Assembly (NCBI RefSeq): GCF_903644055.1
Contig: NZ_CAHJXD010000250.1
Location: forward strand, 1-53,551
Length of the DNA: 53,551 nt
Direction of reading: 5' to 3'
Origin: Sphingomonas bacterium
GTDB lineage: Bacteria; Pseudomonadota; Alphaproteobacteria; Sphingomonadales; Sphingomonadaceae
The translations under genes were made by a program, and so were the position numbers. Positions 11,245-19,914 of this stretch are shown one piece after another. Within the stretch, counting starts at the first letter, position 1, and every line of letters begins with the position of its first letter. Below the pieces are notes generated by a model. It made no database searches. It saw only the letters and a list, made by a program, of their open reading frames with translations, and was not told the DNA's origin.

Positions 11245-12518
11245 CGCGGGTGCGATCGATCCTCGGCGGTGCGGCCGGCAACCTCGTCGAATGGTTCGAC
11301 TGGTACGTCTATTCGGCCTTCTCGCTCTATTTCGCGCCGGTCTTCTTCCCCGGCGGCGATCCGGCGGCGCAATTCCTCAAGACCGCGAGCGTCTTCTGGG
11401 TGGGCTTCCTGATGCGCCCGGTCGGCGGCTGGCTGCTGGGGCGGATCGGCGACCGCCACGGGCGGCGCACCGCGCTGGCGCTTTCGGTGGGGATGATGGG
11501 CGGGGGATCGCTGCTGCTGGCGCTGACGCCCGGCTATGCGCAGATCGGTGCCGCCGCGCCCGTGCTGCTGCTGATCGCGCGGATGGTGCAGGGCTTGAGC
11601 CTCGGCGGCGAATATGGCGCGGCGGCGACCTATCTCAGCGAGGTTTCGGCGCCCGAGCATCGCGGCTTCTGGTCGAGCTTCCAATATGTCACGCTCTACG
11701 GCGGCCAGTTGCTGGCGCTCGCGCTGATCCTCGGCATGCAGGCGAGCGGGATCGGCGAGGCGGCGCTGGCGAGCTGGGGCTGGCGGGTCGCCTTCCTCGT
11801 GGGCGCGGCGCTGGCGCTGGGCGTGTTCTGGCTGCGGCGCGGGATCGCCGAATCCCCCGATTTCGCCGCCGAGGGCGGAGCGGCGAAGAAACCGGGCGGG
11901 ATCGCGGTGCTATGGCGGGAGCACCGCCGCCCGGTGCTGATCGCCTTCGCGCTGGCGATGGGCAGCAACGTGCTGTTCTACACCTTCACCACCTATATGC
12001 AGAAATATCTGGTGGTGACCTCGGGCTTCGCGAAGAATGAGGCGAGCCGGATCTGCGCGGGCGCGACCTTCCTCGCGATCCTCGCGCAGCCGCCGCTCGG
12101 CGCGCTTTCGGATCGGATCGGGCGCAAGCCGCTGCAATATGCGTTCGGGCTCGGCGGGCTGCTGCTGACCGTGCCGATCATGCTGGCGATCGGGCGGGCG
12201 CATGACGCGCTCACCGCCTTCGCGCTGATGCTCGCGGCGCTGACGATCCTGAGCTGCTCGACCGCGACGAGCGCCGCGGTCAAGGCCGAGCTTTTCCCCG
12301 TCCACGTCCGCGCGCTGGGGGTGGGGCTGCCCTATGCGATCAGCCAATCGCTGTTCGGCGGCTCGGCGGAGACGCTGGCGCTGAGCCTCAAGGCGGCGGG
12401 GCACGAGGTCGCCTATTTCTGGTATGCGAGCGCGATGGCGGGCGTAGCACTGATCGCCGCCTATCTGCTCAAGGAAAGCGCGCCGCGCCGACGCGCAGGC
12501 GGACGGGGGGCGGGCTGA
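11241..12518 (+). CDS. MFS transporter, metabolite:H+ symporter (MHS) family
   Basis: A 425-residue, 12-helix inner-membrane proton symporter. The MHS signatures are present: GNLVEWFDWYVYSAFSLYF at the first helix, RPVGGWLLGRIGDRHGRR between helices 2 and 3, and GLSLGGEYGAAATYLSE around helix 4, as in alpha-ketoglutarate (KgtP), citrate and shikimate permeases. The exact substrate cannot be set from sequence. Its ATG overlaps the acetyltransferase stop by 4 bases. It ends before a 205-base gap holding a perfect 30-bp inverted repeat. Confidence 0.92.
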   Translation: MTRVRSILGGAAGNLVEWFDWYVYSAFSLYFAPVFFPGGDPAAQFLKTASVFWVGFLMRPVGGWLLGRIGDRHGRRTALALSVGMMGGGSLLLALTPGYAQIGAAAPVLLLIARMVQGLSLGGEYGAAATYLSEVSAPEHRGFWSSFQYVTLYGGQLLALALILGMQASGIGEAALASWGWRVAFLVGAALALGVFWLRRGIAESPDFAAEGGAAKKPGGIAVLWREHRRPVLIAFALAMGSNVLFYTFTTYMQKYLVVTSGFAKNEASRICAGATFLAILAQPPLGALSDRIGRKPLQYAFGLGGLLLTVPIMLAIGRAHDALTAFALMLAALTILSCSTATSAAVKAELFPVHVRALGVGLPYAISQSLFGGSAETLALSLKAAGHEVAYFWYASAMAGVALIAAYLLKESAPRRRAGGRGAG

Positions 12519-12585
12519 GGCTTGAGGACGGATCGACATTCAGCTTTGAGAGCTGGAGTCTGTCCTGTCGACGCCGAACTTTCGG

Positions 12586-12663
12586 CACCCCGGCCTTGAG
12601 CCGGGGTCCCGCTGCCTGGCCGACGCTGAACAAGCAGCGGGACCCCGGCTCAAGGCCGGGGTG
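12586..12663. repeat. Perfect 30-bp inverted repeat (intact copy of the CCCCGGC element)
   Basis: Arm 1 (12586-12615) begins CACCCCGGCCTTGAGCC and ends CCCGCTGC. Arm 2 (12634-12663) is its exact reverse complement. The loop of 18 bases (12616-12633) includes CGACGCTGAA. This is the best-preserved copy in the window of a dispersed element also seen at 1904 and 15260. It lies between convergent genes, where such elements often act as bidirectional terminators. Confidence 0.9.
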
Positions 12664-12723
12664 ACGAATATCTGTTCGAGCGGGGTAGGCCGCCCAAATC
12701 CCGAATGTCGATCGGCTCTGGCG

Positions 12724-13521
12724 CTACCCCCCGGCATCCTCGTCCTTGGCCTGCCGGGTGAAGCTGATCCGGATGCGGACCCAGCTTCCCACCAGCGCCT
12801 TGCCGCCGACGCGCGGCGGGCGGACGAGGAATTGCCAGCCGGCCTGCTGGATCGCGCGCGCCAGCCCCGATCCCGGCGGCGAATCGGCGAGCGGCACGCA
12901 ATTGTCGACGTGGAAGCGCGGCAGCGTCTGGCAGGCGATCTCCGCCCAGCTTCCCAGCGCCACGCCCCGCTTGGGCATGTAGAAGCGCAGCTCGGCATCG
13001 GTAGGCTCGCGATACCATTCGGCGCGGTAGAGCGGCTCGCCATTGGGACCGCTGCCCGAGGCGAGCTCCGAATCGCCGTCGGCGCTGCCGCTGCTGGCGC
13101 TGCCAGTGCCCGGCTGCGCGGCCTGCGCTTGCGCCTGCGACGGCATCTTGCTGATGTCGCTCCGCTGAAACTCCTGCGGTGAGATGATGATCAAAGGCGA
13201 GAGTGGCTGCGGCGGCAGCGGAATCGGCGGGGGCTTGATCGGGGTCGGCGCGGTGACCGAGGGGTGCGGCGGCGCGGCGCTCGCGGCCTTGGCGGCGGCG
13301 CGGGCGCGGTGCGCTTCGGTCGACTGAGCGTCGTCGGGGGAGATGTTGAAGCTCATCGTCCGGCCCTTGCCGCCGGGCACGCCCTGGATCGCGGGCGCGA
13401 GCCGCAGCAGCACCCACAGGATCAGCAGATTGACGAGGACCGAGATCAGGAAGGAGACGATCCGCCGCCGCAGCGATGGCTCGCGGCCATAAGCCGAGGG
13501 GGGGTGCGTCGCCGGCGGCAT
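12724..13521 (-). CDS. Membrane-anchored proline-rich protein with TonB-like layout
   Basis: A protein of 265 residues with one N-terminal transmembrane segment (about 22-45, VSFLISVLVNLLILWVLLRL), a proline-rich spacer at about 85-108 (PPIPLPPQPL), a Gln/Ala/Gly/Ser linker near 130-160 and a C-terminal globular part with two cysteines. The layout recalls TonB/TolA-type periplasm-spanning proteins, but I cannot see the YP motif of a TonB C-terminal domain, so the role is unknown. It may be a sphingomonad-specific envelope protein. It lies alone on the minus strand, convergent with the transporter gene and divergent from fumarase. Confidence 0.75.
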   Translation of the reverse strand: MPPATHPPSAYGREPSLRRRIVSFLISVLVNLLILWVLLRLAPAIQGVPGGKGRTMSFNISPDDAQSTEAHRARAAAKAASAAPPHPSVTAPTPIKPPPIPLPPQPLSPLIIISPQEFQRSDISKMPSQAQAQAAQPGTGSASSGSADGDSELASGSGPNGEPLYRAEWYREPTDAELRFYMPKRGVALGSWAEIACQTLPRFHVDNCVPLADSPPGSGLARAIQQAGWQFLVRPPRVGGKALVGSWVRIRISFTRQAKDEDAGG

Positions 13522-13672
13522 CTGCTGCCGCGCCTACAAAGCCGCCCCGCCGCCTGCAATCGGCTTGCCATGATCTGCGGCGAACCGAAATGCCGGAAAG
13601 CCGGGCATCGCTTCGGCACAAAAGCGCGCTTCGGCCTTCTGGAACGCGCGCAAACCCGCTAGAGCCCAGGCC

Positions 13673-15190
13673 ATGATTACCATCCTCGAAGCCGATCTGA
13701 TCGAGAGCGTCGCCGACGCGCTCCAATATATCTCTTATTATCATCCGATGGATTATATCCGCGCGCTGGGCGTCGCCTACGAGGCCGAGCAGGGCCCCGC
13801 CGCCAAGGATGCGATCGCGCAGATCCTGACCAACAGCCGGATGTGCGCCGAGGGGCATCGCCCGATCTGCCAGGATACCGGCATCGTCACGGTGTTCGTC
13901 AAATGGGGGCAGGATTGCCGGCTCGATAGCGCGATGAGCCTGCAACAGGTGATCGACGAAGGCGTGCGCCGCGCCTATCGCAACCCCGAGAACCCGCTGC
14001 GCGCCTCGATCCTCGCCGATCCCGCCTTCGGACGCGTCAACACCAAGGACAATACGCCGAGCGTGCTCCACGTCGAGATGGTGCCGGGCCACCATGTCGA
14101 CGTGCAGATCGCGGCCAAGGGCGGCGGCAGCGAGAACAAGAGCAAGTTCAAGATGCTCAACCCCAGCGACAGCATCGTCGACTGGGTGCTGGAGATGGTG
14201 CCGCAGATGGGCGCTGGCTGGTGCCCGCCCGGCATGCTCGGCATCGGCATCGGCGGCACGGCGGAGAAGGCGGTGATCCTCGCCAAGGAATCGCTGATGG
14301 GCGATATCGACATGGCGCAACTGAAGGCGCGCGGGCCGCGGACCAGGCTGGAGGAGCTCAGGATCGAGCTGTTCGACAAGGTCAACGCGCTCGGTATCGG
14401 CGCGCAAGGCTTGGGCGGCCTCGCGACGATCCTCGACGTCAAGATCCTCGACTGGCCGACGCATGCCGCCTCGAAGCCGATCGCGATGATCCCCAATTGC
14501 GCCGCGACCCGCCACGCGCATTTCCACCTCGACGGCAGCGGCCCCGCTTATCTCGAGCCGCCGAAGCTCGAGGATTGGCCCAAGGTGGAGTGGACGCCGA
14601 GCAAGGAATCGATCCGCGTCGACCTCGATACGCTGACGCCGGAGGTGGTCGCGAGCTGGCGGCCCGGCGATCGGCTGCTGCTCAACGGCCGGATGCTGAC
14701 CGGGCGCGATGCCGCGCACAAGCGCATCGCCGACATGCTGGCGAAGGGCGAGCCGCTGCCGGTCGAATTCGCGGGGCGGGTGATCTATTATGTCGGCCCG
14801 GTCGATCCGGTGCGCGACGAGGTGGTGGGCCCGGCCGGGCCGACGACCGCGACGCGGATGGACAAGTTCACGGGGATGATGCTCGACCAGGGCCTGCTGG
14901 CGATGGTCGGCAAGGCCGAGCGCGGGCCGGCGGCGATCGAGGCGATCCGCGCGGCGAAGAGCGCCTATCTGATGGCAGTCGGCGGTGCCGCCTATCTGGT
15001 GGCGCGCGCGATCAAGGGCGCCCGGGTGGTGGGGTTCGAAGACCTCGGCATGGAGGCGATCTACGAATTCGAGGTGCGCGACATGCCCGTGACGGTGGCG
15101 GTCGACGCGACGGGGACAAGCGTCCACAATACGGGGCCGCTGGTATGGCGCGAGAAGATCGCGCGGGAGCGGCTGCTCGAACGCGCCTGA
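13673..15190 (+). CDS. fumA: Fumarate hydratase, class I (4Fe-4S, oxygen-sensitive)
   Basis: Catalyses fumarate to (S)-malate in the TCA cycle. The 505 residues correspond to a single-chain class I fumarase with the alpha (residues 1-290) and beta (about 320-505) parts fused. Cys58 and Cys66 appear in NSRMCAEGHRPICQDTGIV, and another conserved cysteine lies in MIPNCAATRHAHFHLDG at about residue 276. The beta part contains YYVGPVDPVRDEVVGPAGPT and TATRMDKFTGMML. The organism may also have class II fumarase elsewhere; that cannot be seen here. A truncated repeat and an IS30 remnant follow. Confidence 0.96.
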   Translation: MITILEADLIESVADALQYISYYHPMDYIRALGVAYEAEQGPAAKDAIAQILTNSRMCAEGHRPICQDTGIVTVFVKWGQDCRLDSAMSLQQVIDEGVRRAYRNPENPLRASILADPAFGRVNTKDNTPSVLHVEMVPGHHVDVQIAAKGGGSENKSKFKMLNPSDSIVDWVLEMVPQMGAGWCPPGMLGIGIGGTAEKAVILAKESLMGDIDMAQLKARGPRTRLEELRIELFDKVNALGIGAQGLGGLATILDVKILDWPTHAASKPIAMIPNCAATRHAHFHLDGSGPAYLEPPKLEDWPKVEWTPSKESIRVDLDTLTPEVVASWRPGDRLLLNGRMLTGRDAAHKRIADMLAKGEPLPVEFAGRVIYYVGPVDPVRDEVVGPAGPTTATRMDKFTGMMLDQGLLAMVGKAERGPAAIEAIRAAKSAYLMAVGGAAYLVARAIKGARVVGFEDLGMEAIYEFEVRDMPVTVAVDATGTSVHNTGPLVWREKIARERLLERA

Positions 15191-15259
15191 GGCGGCGGAC
15201 AGGGCGACGGCGGCGTTCCTCAAGGGCTGGAGCCTGTCCCGTTGGCGTTGAGCTCTCGT

Positions 15260-15319
15260 CACCCCGGCCTTGAGCCGGGGTCCCGCTGCTTGGCCAACGC
15301 TGAAGAAGAAGCGGGACCC
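15260..15319. repeat. Interrupted copy of the CCCCGGC palindromic element
   Basis: Arm 1 of the element is complete from 15260 (CACCCCGGCCTTGAGCCGG and onward to CCCGCTGC). The loop TTGGCCAACGCTGAAGAA is like that of the intact copy at 12586. The second arm stops after GCGGGACCC at 15319, where the sequence switches to the IS30-family end. The missing second-arm bases are not found on the other side of the IS remnant. Confidence 0.8.
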
Positions 15320-16111
15320 TCTGAGTTCACAAACGAAGTGCAACACCTGAGACAGGTGCTGCCATGTCGACCTATCGCCAGCTATCGCTCGAGGAACGGT
15401 GTTCGATTGCCCGGCGTCATAAAGCCGGGCGATCGCACCGCAGATTGCTGCAGCTTTGGATCGCCAGCCGTCGACGATCTTGCAAGAGCTGAAGCGCAAT
15501 AGCGGCACGCAGGTCGGGTATCGGCCGGGCTATGCGCAAGAGCGGACCCGGGCGCGCACGCGAGGCCGGACACCGGGTCATCAGCCATGGGACCATCTAC
15601 CGCTTCATCCACGCTCAACCGACCCGAACCACGCTGGCGCCACTATCTGCCGCGCGCCAGGTACAAGCGAGGCTGGCGGACCAAAGGTGAATGGCCGCGC
15701 AAGACCCACCGTGACTCGATCCACCAGCGCCCCGCCGACATCGCCACCCGCGGCAACCCGGACACTCTGAAAGCCGATCCCGTCGCTGCAGCGCTCACGG
15801 GCATGCTCCATCCCTTACCGCCCGAACTGCGACGCTCGATCACCTTCGACAATCCTGTCCTGAGCGACTGCCGCAGGCAGGCAGTCGAAGGGGGTACCGA
15901 ATTACGCATTACAAGCTTATCCAGCATCGATTCGGTGCCCGAACCCACTTCTGCGATCCGCGTTCATCCCGGCAAAAAGGCGGCGTCGAAAACGCTATCG
16001 GACGCCTCCGACGCAACCTGCCCCGCAAGACCGACCTCGCCGACTTGCCACGCGACACGCTCAACGCCATCCTCGCTGCCCATAACAACACACCGCGAAA
16101 ATGCCTGCAAA
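15320..16111 (+). mobile_element. Decayed IS30-family insertion sequence (transposase pseudogene)
   Basis: The putative left end is around 15320-15345 (GAGTTCACAAACGAAGTGCA). The transposase reading starts at 15364 (MSTYRQLSLEERCSIARRHK) and then breaks repeatedly between frames. The recognisable IS30 blocks in order are DRQPSTILQELKRNSGTQ, HRVISHGTIYRFIHAQ, WRHYLPRARYKRGWR, ELRRSITFDN, FCDPRSSRQKGGVENAIGRL, RRNLPRKTDLADL and NNTPRKCL. The region between the N-terminal HTH and VISH is shortened, the first catalytic Asp region is damaged, and the segment after NNTPRKCL and the right inverted repeat are gone. It is dead and cannot move by itself. Confidence 0.88.
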
Positions 16112-17903
16112 AGGCGCAGGTCGCGCTCGGGCCGAAGCTGGCGGCCTATAGCGACGCCATCTATCTCGATCCCAGGCTGTTCGCGCGGGTCAAGGCGCTC
16201 AACGATCGTGCGGCGGCGCCGAAGCTGAATCCCGAGCAGGCGATGCTGCTCGACGTTTATTATCAGCGCTTCATCCGCGCGGGCGCGCAGCTTTCCGCCG
16301 CCGATCAAGCCACGTGCGCGATCTCAACAAGCGGATCGCCTCGCTGGGCGTGAGCTTCCGCCAGCAATTGCTCGCCGCGACCAAGGCGGGATCGCTGGTG
16401 CTCGATACGCCTGGCCAGCTCGCCGGGCTGACCCCCGCCGAGATCGCCGCCGCCGCGCAGGACGCCAAGGATCGCGGGATGGCGGGCAAATATGTCCTGC
16501 CGCTGCAGAACACCACCACGCAGCCCGCGCTGCAATCGCTGACCGACCGCGCGACGCGCGAGGCGCTGTTCCACAATAGCTGGACGCGCGCCGAGAAGGG
16601 CGATGCCGGCGACACGCGCGATACGGTGGCGCAGCTCATCCTGCTGCGGACGAAGAAGGCCAATCTGCTCGGCTTCCCGACCTGGGCCGATTATTCGCTG
16701 GCCGAACAGATGGCCAAGACATCGGCGACCGCGATCGGCTTCCTGAACCGGCTGGATGCGCCGACCGCCGCCGCGCAGAAGCGCGAGGTCGCCGAGGTGC
16801 AGGCGACGATCGACGCCGATGCCAAGGCTTCCGGGCACGGCTTCAAGGTGCAGCCGTGGGACTGGGATCTCTATTCGGAGAAGGTCCGCAAGGCGAAGTA
16901 CGATCTCAACGAGAGCGACACCAAGCCCTATCTCGAAATCTGGAGCGTGCTGGAGAACGGCGTCTTCTTCGCCGCGCACGAGATGTACGGCCTCACCTTC
17001 AAGCGCCGCACCGACATCCCGACCTTCCAGCCCGACATCCGCGTCTATGAGGTGTTCGAGGAGAGCGGCAAGCCGCTGGGACTCGCATATTTCGATTATT
17101 GGAAGCGCGACAATAAATCCGGCGGGGCATGGATGAACAGCTTCGTCGCGCAATCCAAATTGCTCGGCACCAGGCCGGTGATCTCCAACACCGCCAACTT
17201 CACCAAGCCCGCCCCCGGCCAGCCCGCGTTGATCACCTTCGAGGATGTGCGGACGATGTTCCACGAATTCGGCCACGGGCTGCACGGCCTGTTCGCCGAC
17301 CAGACCTATCCGAGCGTCTCGGGCACCGCGGTGGCGCGCGACTTCGTCGAATTCCCCTCGCAGTTCAACGAGCATTGGGCGCTGGAGCCGCGCGTGCTGG
17401 CGCATTACGCCAAACATTATCAAACCGGCGCGCCGATGCCGCAGGCGCTGGTCGACAAGATCAAGCGCGCCGAAAAGTTCAACCAGGGCTATACGTTCGG
17501 CGAATTGCTGGCGGCGGCGCAGCTCGACATGGCGTGGCATTCGCTGGGGGCGAACGATCCCAAGCAGGACGTCGATGCGTTCGAGGCCAAGGCGCTGGGC
17601 GCCACCGGGCTCGACATCGCGCATGTGCCCCCGCGCTATCGATCGAGCTATTTCGCGCATATCTGGGGATCGGGCTATGCGGCGGGCTATTACGCCTACA
17701 TCTGGACCGACATGCTCCAGGAGAATGTCTACGAATGGGTGATGCGCCATGGCGGGATGACGCGCGCCAACGGCCAGCGGATGCGCGATCTGGTGCTGAG
17801 CCGGGGACGCACGCTGGATTATAATGCGATGTTCCGGAACATGACGGGGCATGATCCGCAGGTGGAACCGCTGCTCAGGAAACGCGGGCTGCTGGGCGGT
17901 TGA
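16112..17903 (+). pseudogene. dcp: M3-family peptidyl-dipeptidase (Dcp-like), 5'-truncated and frameshifted
   Basis: M3 zinc peptidases of this type remove C-terminal dipeptides in the periplasm or cytosol. The zinc motif HEFGH (17262-17276) is intact, as are ITFEDVRTMF before it and the C-terminal HIWGSGYAAGYYAYIW. The family normally runs near 680-700 residues. Here similarity begins inside the protein at 16112, right where the IS30 remnant ends, so the signal peptide and about 100-130 residues are lost. A second lesion lies near 16314, where one G is missing: the frame before it ends in SAADQAT and the frame after it starts VRDLNKRIASLG. The 529-codon frame from the GTG at 16314 could still be translated but would lack the N-terminal lobe. 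Confidence 0.88.
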
Positions 17904-17909
17904 GTTTCC

Positions 17910-18026
17910 CCCCACCCGCTTGCGGGAGGGGCAGGGGGTGGGTTAGCGACGGGCGGGGCTCGGATTGTCCCGGCTGGCGCTTCCTCCGCACGCCCCACCC
18001 CCAGCCCCTCCCGCAAGCGGGTGGGG
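17910..18026. repeat. Inverted repeat between dcp pseudogene and recQ
   Basis: CCCCACCCGCTTGCGGGAGG from 17910 is matched by CCTCCCGCAAGCGGGTGGGG ending at 18026. The paired arms extend to about 33 bases with a single mismatch, separated by about 50 bases. It is a second family of dispersed palindrome, different from the CCCCGGC element. Its right end supplies the GGGGAGAGG ribosome-binding stretch of recQ. Confidence 0.8.
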
Positions 18027-18033
18027 AGAGGAT

Positions 18034-19797
18034 ATGATGACCCCGCTCGACGCGCTCCGCACCACCTTCGGCTATCCCGCCTTTCGCGGGCGGCAGGCCG
18101 ACGTCATCGATCGGGTGATGCGGGGCGAGCATAGCCTCGCGGTGATGCCGACGGGGGCGGGCAAGAGCCTGACCTATCAGGTGCCCGCGCTATGCCGCGA
18201 GGGTACGGGGCTGGTGATCTCGCCGCTGATCGCGCTGATGCACGATCAGGTGCGCTCGGCCGAGGCGGCGGGGATCCGCGCGGCGGCGCTGACGTCCGCC
18301 GACGACAATCGCGAGGAGACGATCCGCCGCTTTCGCGAGGGCGATCTCGATCTCCTCTACGCAGCGCCCGAGCGCGCCAATAGCGAAAGCTTCCGCCGGC
18401 TGATCGCGGGCCAGGCGCTGGCGCTGATCGCGATCGACGAGGCGCATTGCGTTTCCGAATGGGGGCATGATTTCCGCCCCGACTATCGCCAGATCAAGGG
18501 GCTGCTGGAAACGCGGCCCGACGTCCCCCGGCTCGCTCTGACCGCCACCGCCGACGCGCACACGCGCTCGGACATTCTCGCCCAGCTCGGGATTCCGCAG
18601 GAGGGGCTGATCCTCGCGGGGTTCGACCGGCCCAACATCCGCTATGCGATCGAGCCGCGCGACGGGATCGCCCGGCAGCTCGGCCGCTTCATCGCCGAGC
18701 AGAAGGGGCCGGGGATCGTCTATGCGCCGAGCCGCAACGAGACCGAGAAGCTCGCGGCCGCGATCGCCGCCACCGGCCGCCCCGCGCGCGCCTATCATGC
18801 CGGGTTGGAGCCGCAGGTGCGCGCCGCCGCGAGCCGGGCGTTCGTCTCCTCCGAAGAGATGGTGATGGTCGCGACGATCGCGTTCGGGATGGGGATAGAC
18901 AAGCCCGACGTGCGCTTTGTCGCGCATGCCGGGCTGCCCAAATCGATCGAGGCTTATTATCAGGAGACGGGCCGCGCGGGCCGCGACGGCGATCCGGCGG
19001 TGGCGCAGATGTTCTGGGGCGCCGAGGATTTCTCGCGCGCGCGGCGGCGGATCGAGAGCGAGGTGGAGGAGACGCGGCGGCCGGGCGAGCGGGCACGGCT
19101 CAACGCACTCGCCGGGCTGGTCGAGGCGACGGGGTGCCGCCGCGCGATCCTGCTGCGCCACTTCGGCGAAAGCCCGCCGCCCGCCTGCGGCAATTGCGAC
19201 AATTGCCTCGCTCCGCCCGAGCAGGTCGACGCGACCGAAGTGGCGCGCAAATTGCTGTCGGCGGCGTTCCGCACCGAAATGCGCTTCGGCATCGGCCATC
19301 TCGTCGACGTGCTGGCGGGCAAGCAGACCGAGAAGGTGATCGGCCAGGGCCATCAGCGGCTGTCGGTATTCGGGATCGCCAACGAGGAGGAATTGAAGCT
19401 GGTGCGGCCGGTGGCGCGCGCGCTGATGGCGCGCGACGCGTTGCGCGCCGACGATTTCGGCGGGCTGTCGTTCGGGCCCGGGGCCAGGCCGATCCTGAAG
19501 GGCGAGGAGCCGGTAGCGGTGGTGCTGCCGCGCGAACGCGCGCGCGGCGCGCGGCGTGCCCGCGACGAGGGACCGAGCGATCCCTTGTTCGAGGCGCTGC
19601 GCGCGAAGCGGCGCGATCTCGCGCGCGAGCAGGCCGTGCCGCCCTATGTGATCTTCCACGATGCGGTGCTGCGCGAAATGGCGGCCGCGCGGCCGGGATC
19701 GCTCGGCGCGATGGGGCGGATCGCCGGCGTGGGGGCCAAGAAGCTCGAGGCTTATGGCGCGGCGTTTCTGGAGGTGCTCAACGATCCTCCCCTGTAG
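18034..19797 (+). CDS. recQ: ATP-dependent DNA helicase RecQ
   Basis: A 3'-5' superfamily 2 helicase for recombination and stalled-fork repair. The start is the first of two ATGs at 18034, 3 bases after GGGGAGAGG, giving MMTPLDALRTTFGYPAFRGR and 587 residues. Seen in order: motif 0 (FGYPAFRGRQ), Walker A (MPTGAGKS), motif II (IDEAHCVSEWGHDF), motif III (ALTATAD), motifs V and VI (TIAFGMGIDKPDVRF, QETGRAGRDG), the RecQ zinc site (cysteines at CRRAILLRHF, then CGNCDNC), a winged-helix RQC region near 400-490 and a C-terminal HRDC domain ending in AYGAAFLEVL. All motifs look intact. Confidence 0.97.
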   Translation: MMTPLDALRTTFGYPAFRGRQADVIDRVMRGEHSLAVMPTGAGKSLTYQVPALCREGTGLVISPLIALMHDQVRSAEAAGIRAAALTSADDNREETIRRFREGDLDLLYAAPERANSESFRRLIAGQALALIAIDEAHCVSEWGHDFRPDYRQIKGLLETRPDVPRLALTATADAHTRSDILAQLGIPQEGLILAGFDRPNIRYAIEPRDGIARQLGRFIAEQKGPGIVYAPSRNETEKLAAAIAATGRPARAYHAGLEPQVRAAASRAFVSSEEMVMVATIAFGMGIDKPDVRFVAHAGLPKSIEAYYQETGRAGRDGDPAVAQMFWGAEDFSRARRRIESEVEETRRPGERARLNALAGLVEATGCRRAILLRHFGESPPPACGNCDNCLAPPEQVDATEVARKLLSAAFRTEMRFGIGHLVDVLAGKQTEKVIGQGHQRLSVFGIANEEELKLVRPVARALMARDALRADDFGGLSFGPGARPILKGEEPVAVVLPRERARGARRARDEGPSDPLFEALRAKRRDLAREQAVPPYVIFHDAVLREMAAARPGSLGAMGRIAGVGAKKLEAYGAAFLEVLNDPPL

Positions 19798-19914
19798 GCG
19801 GAACGGGACGCTTGTGTAGAGCCCCGTCCGTCACGCCTGCGGCGCGCCACCTCCCCGTGCCGGGGAGGACCTTAGAGGCTGTCCTGCTCAAGCTGAAACG
19901 TCACGGGACAGACT
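19798..19914. repeat. Intergenic repeat fragments between recQ and yihY-like gene
   Basis: This convergent gap carries CACCTCCCCGTGCCGGGGAG (a small hairpin around 19850-19868), followed by GGCTGTCCTGCTCAAGCTGA at about 19879. The latter is almost the same as the flank at 1880, which points to a partial copy of the same repeat family with its CCCCGGC core lost. Confidence 0.5.

Noticed and set aside
12650-15508. A 952-codon open frame on the minus strand opposite fumarase and the proline-rich protein
   Set aside because: Its product is His/Arg/Asp-rich with no family features and it lies antisense to well-supported genes. It is a by-product of high GC content, as are similar antisense frames at 4098-5615, 2440-3723, 22716-25148 and 36301-37800.
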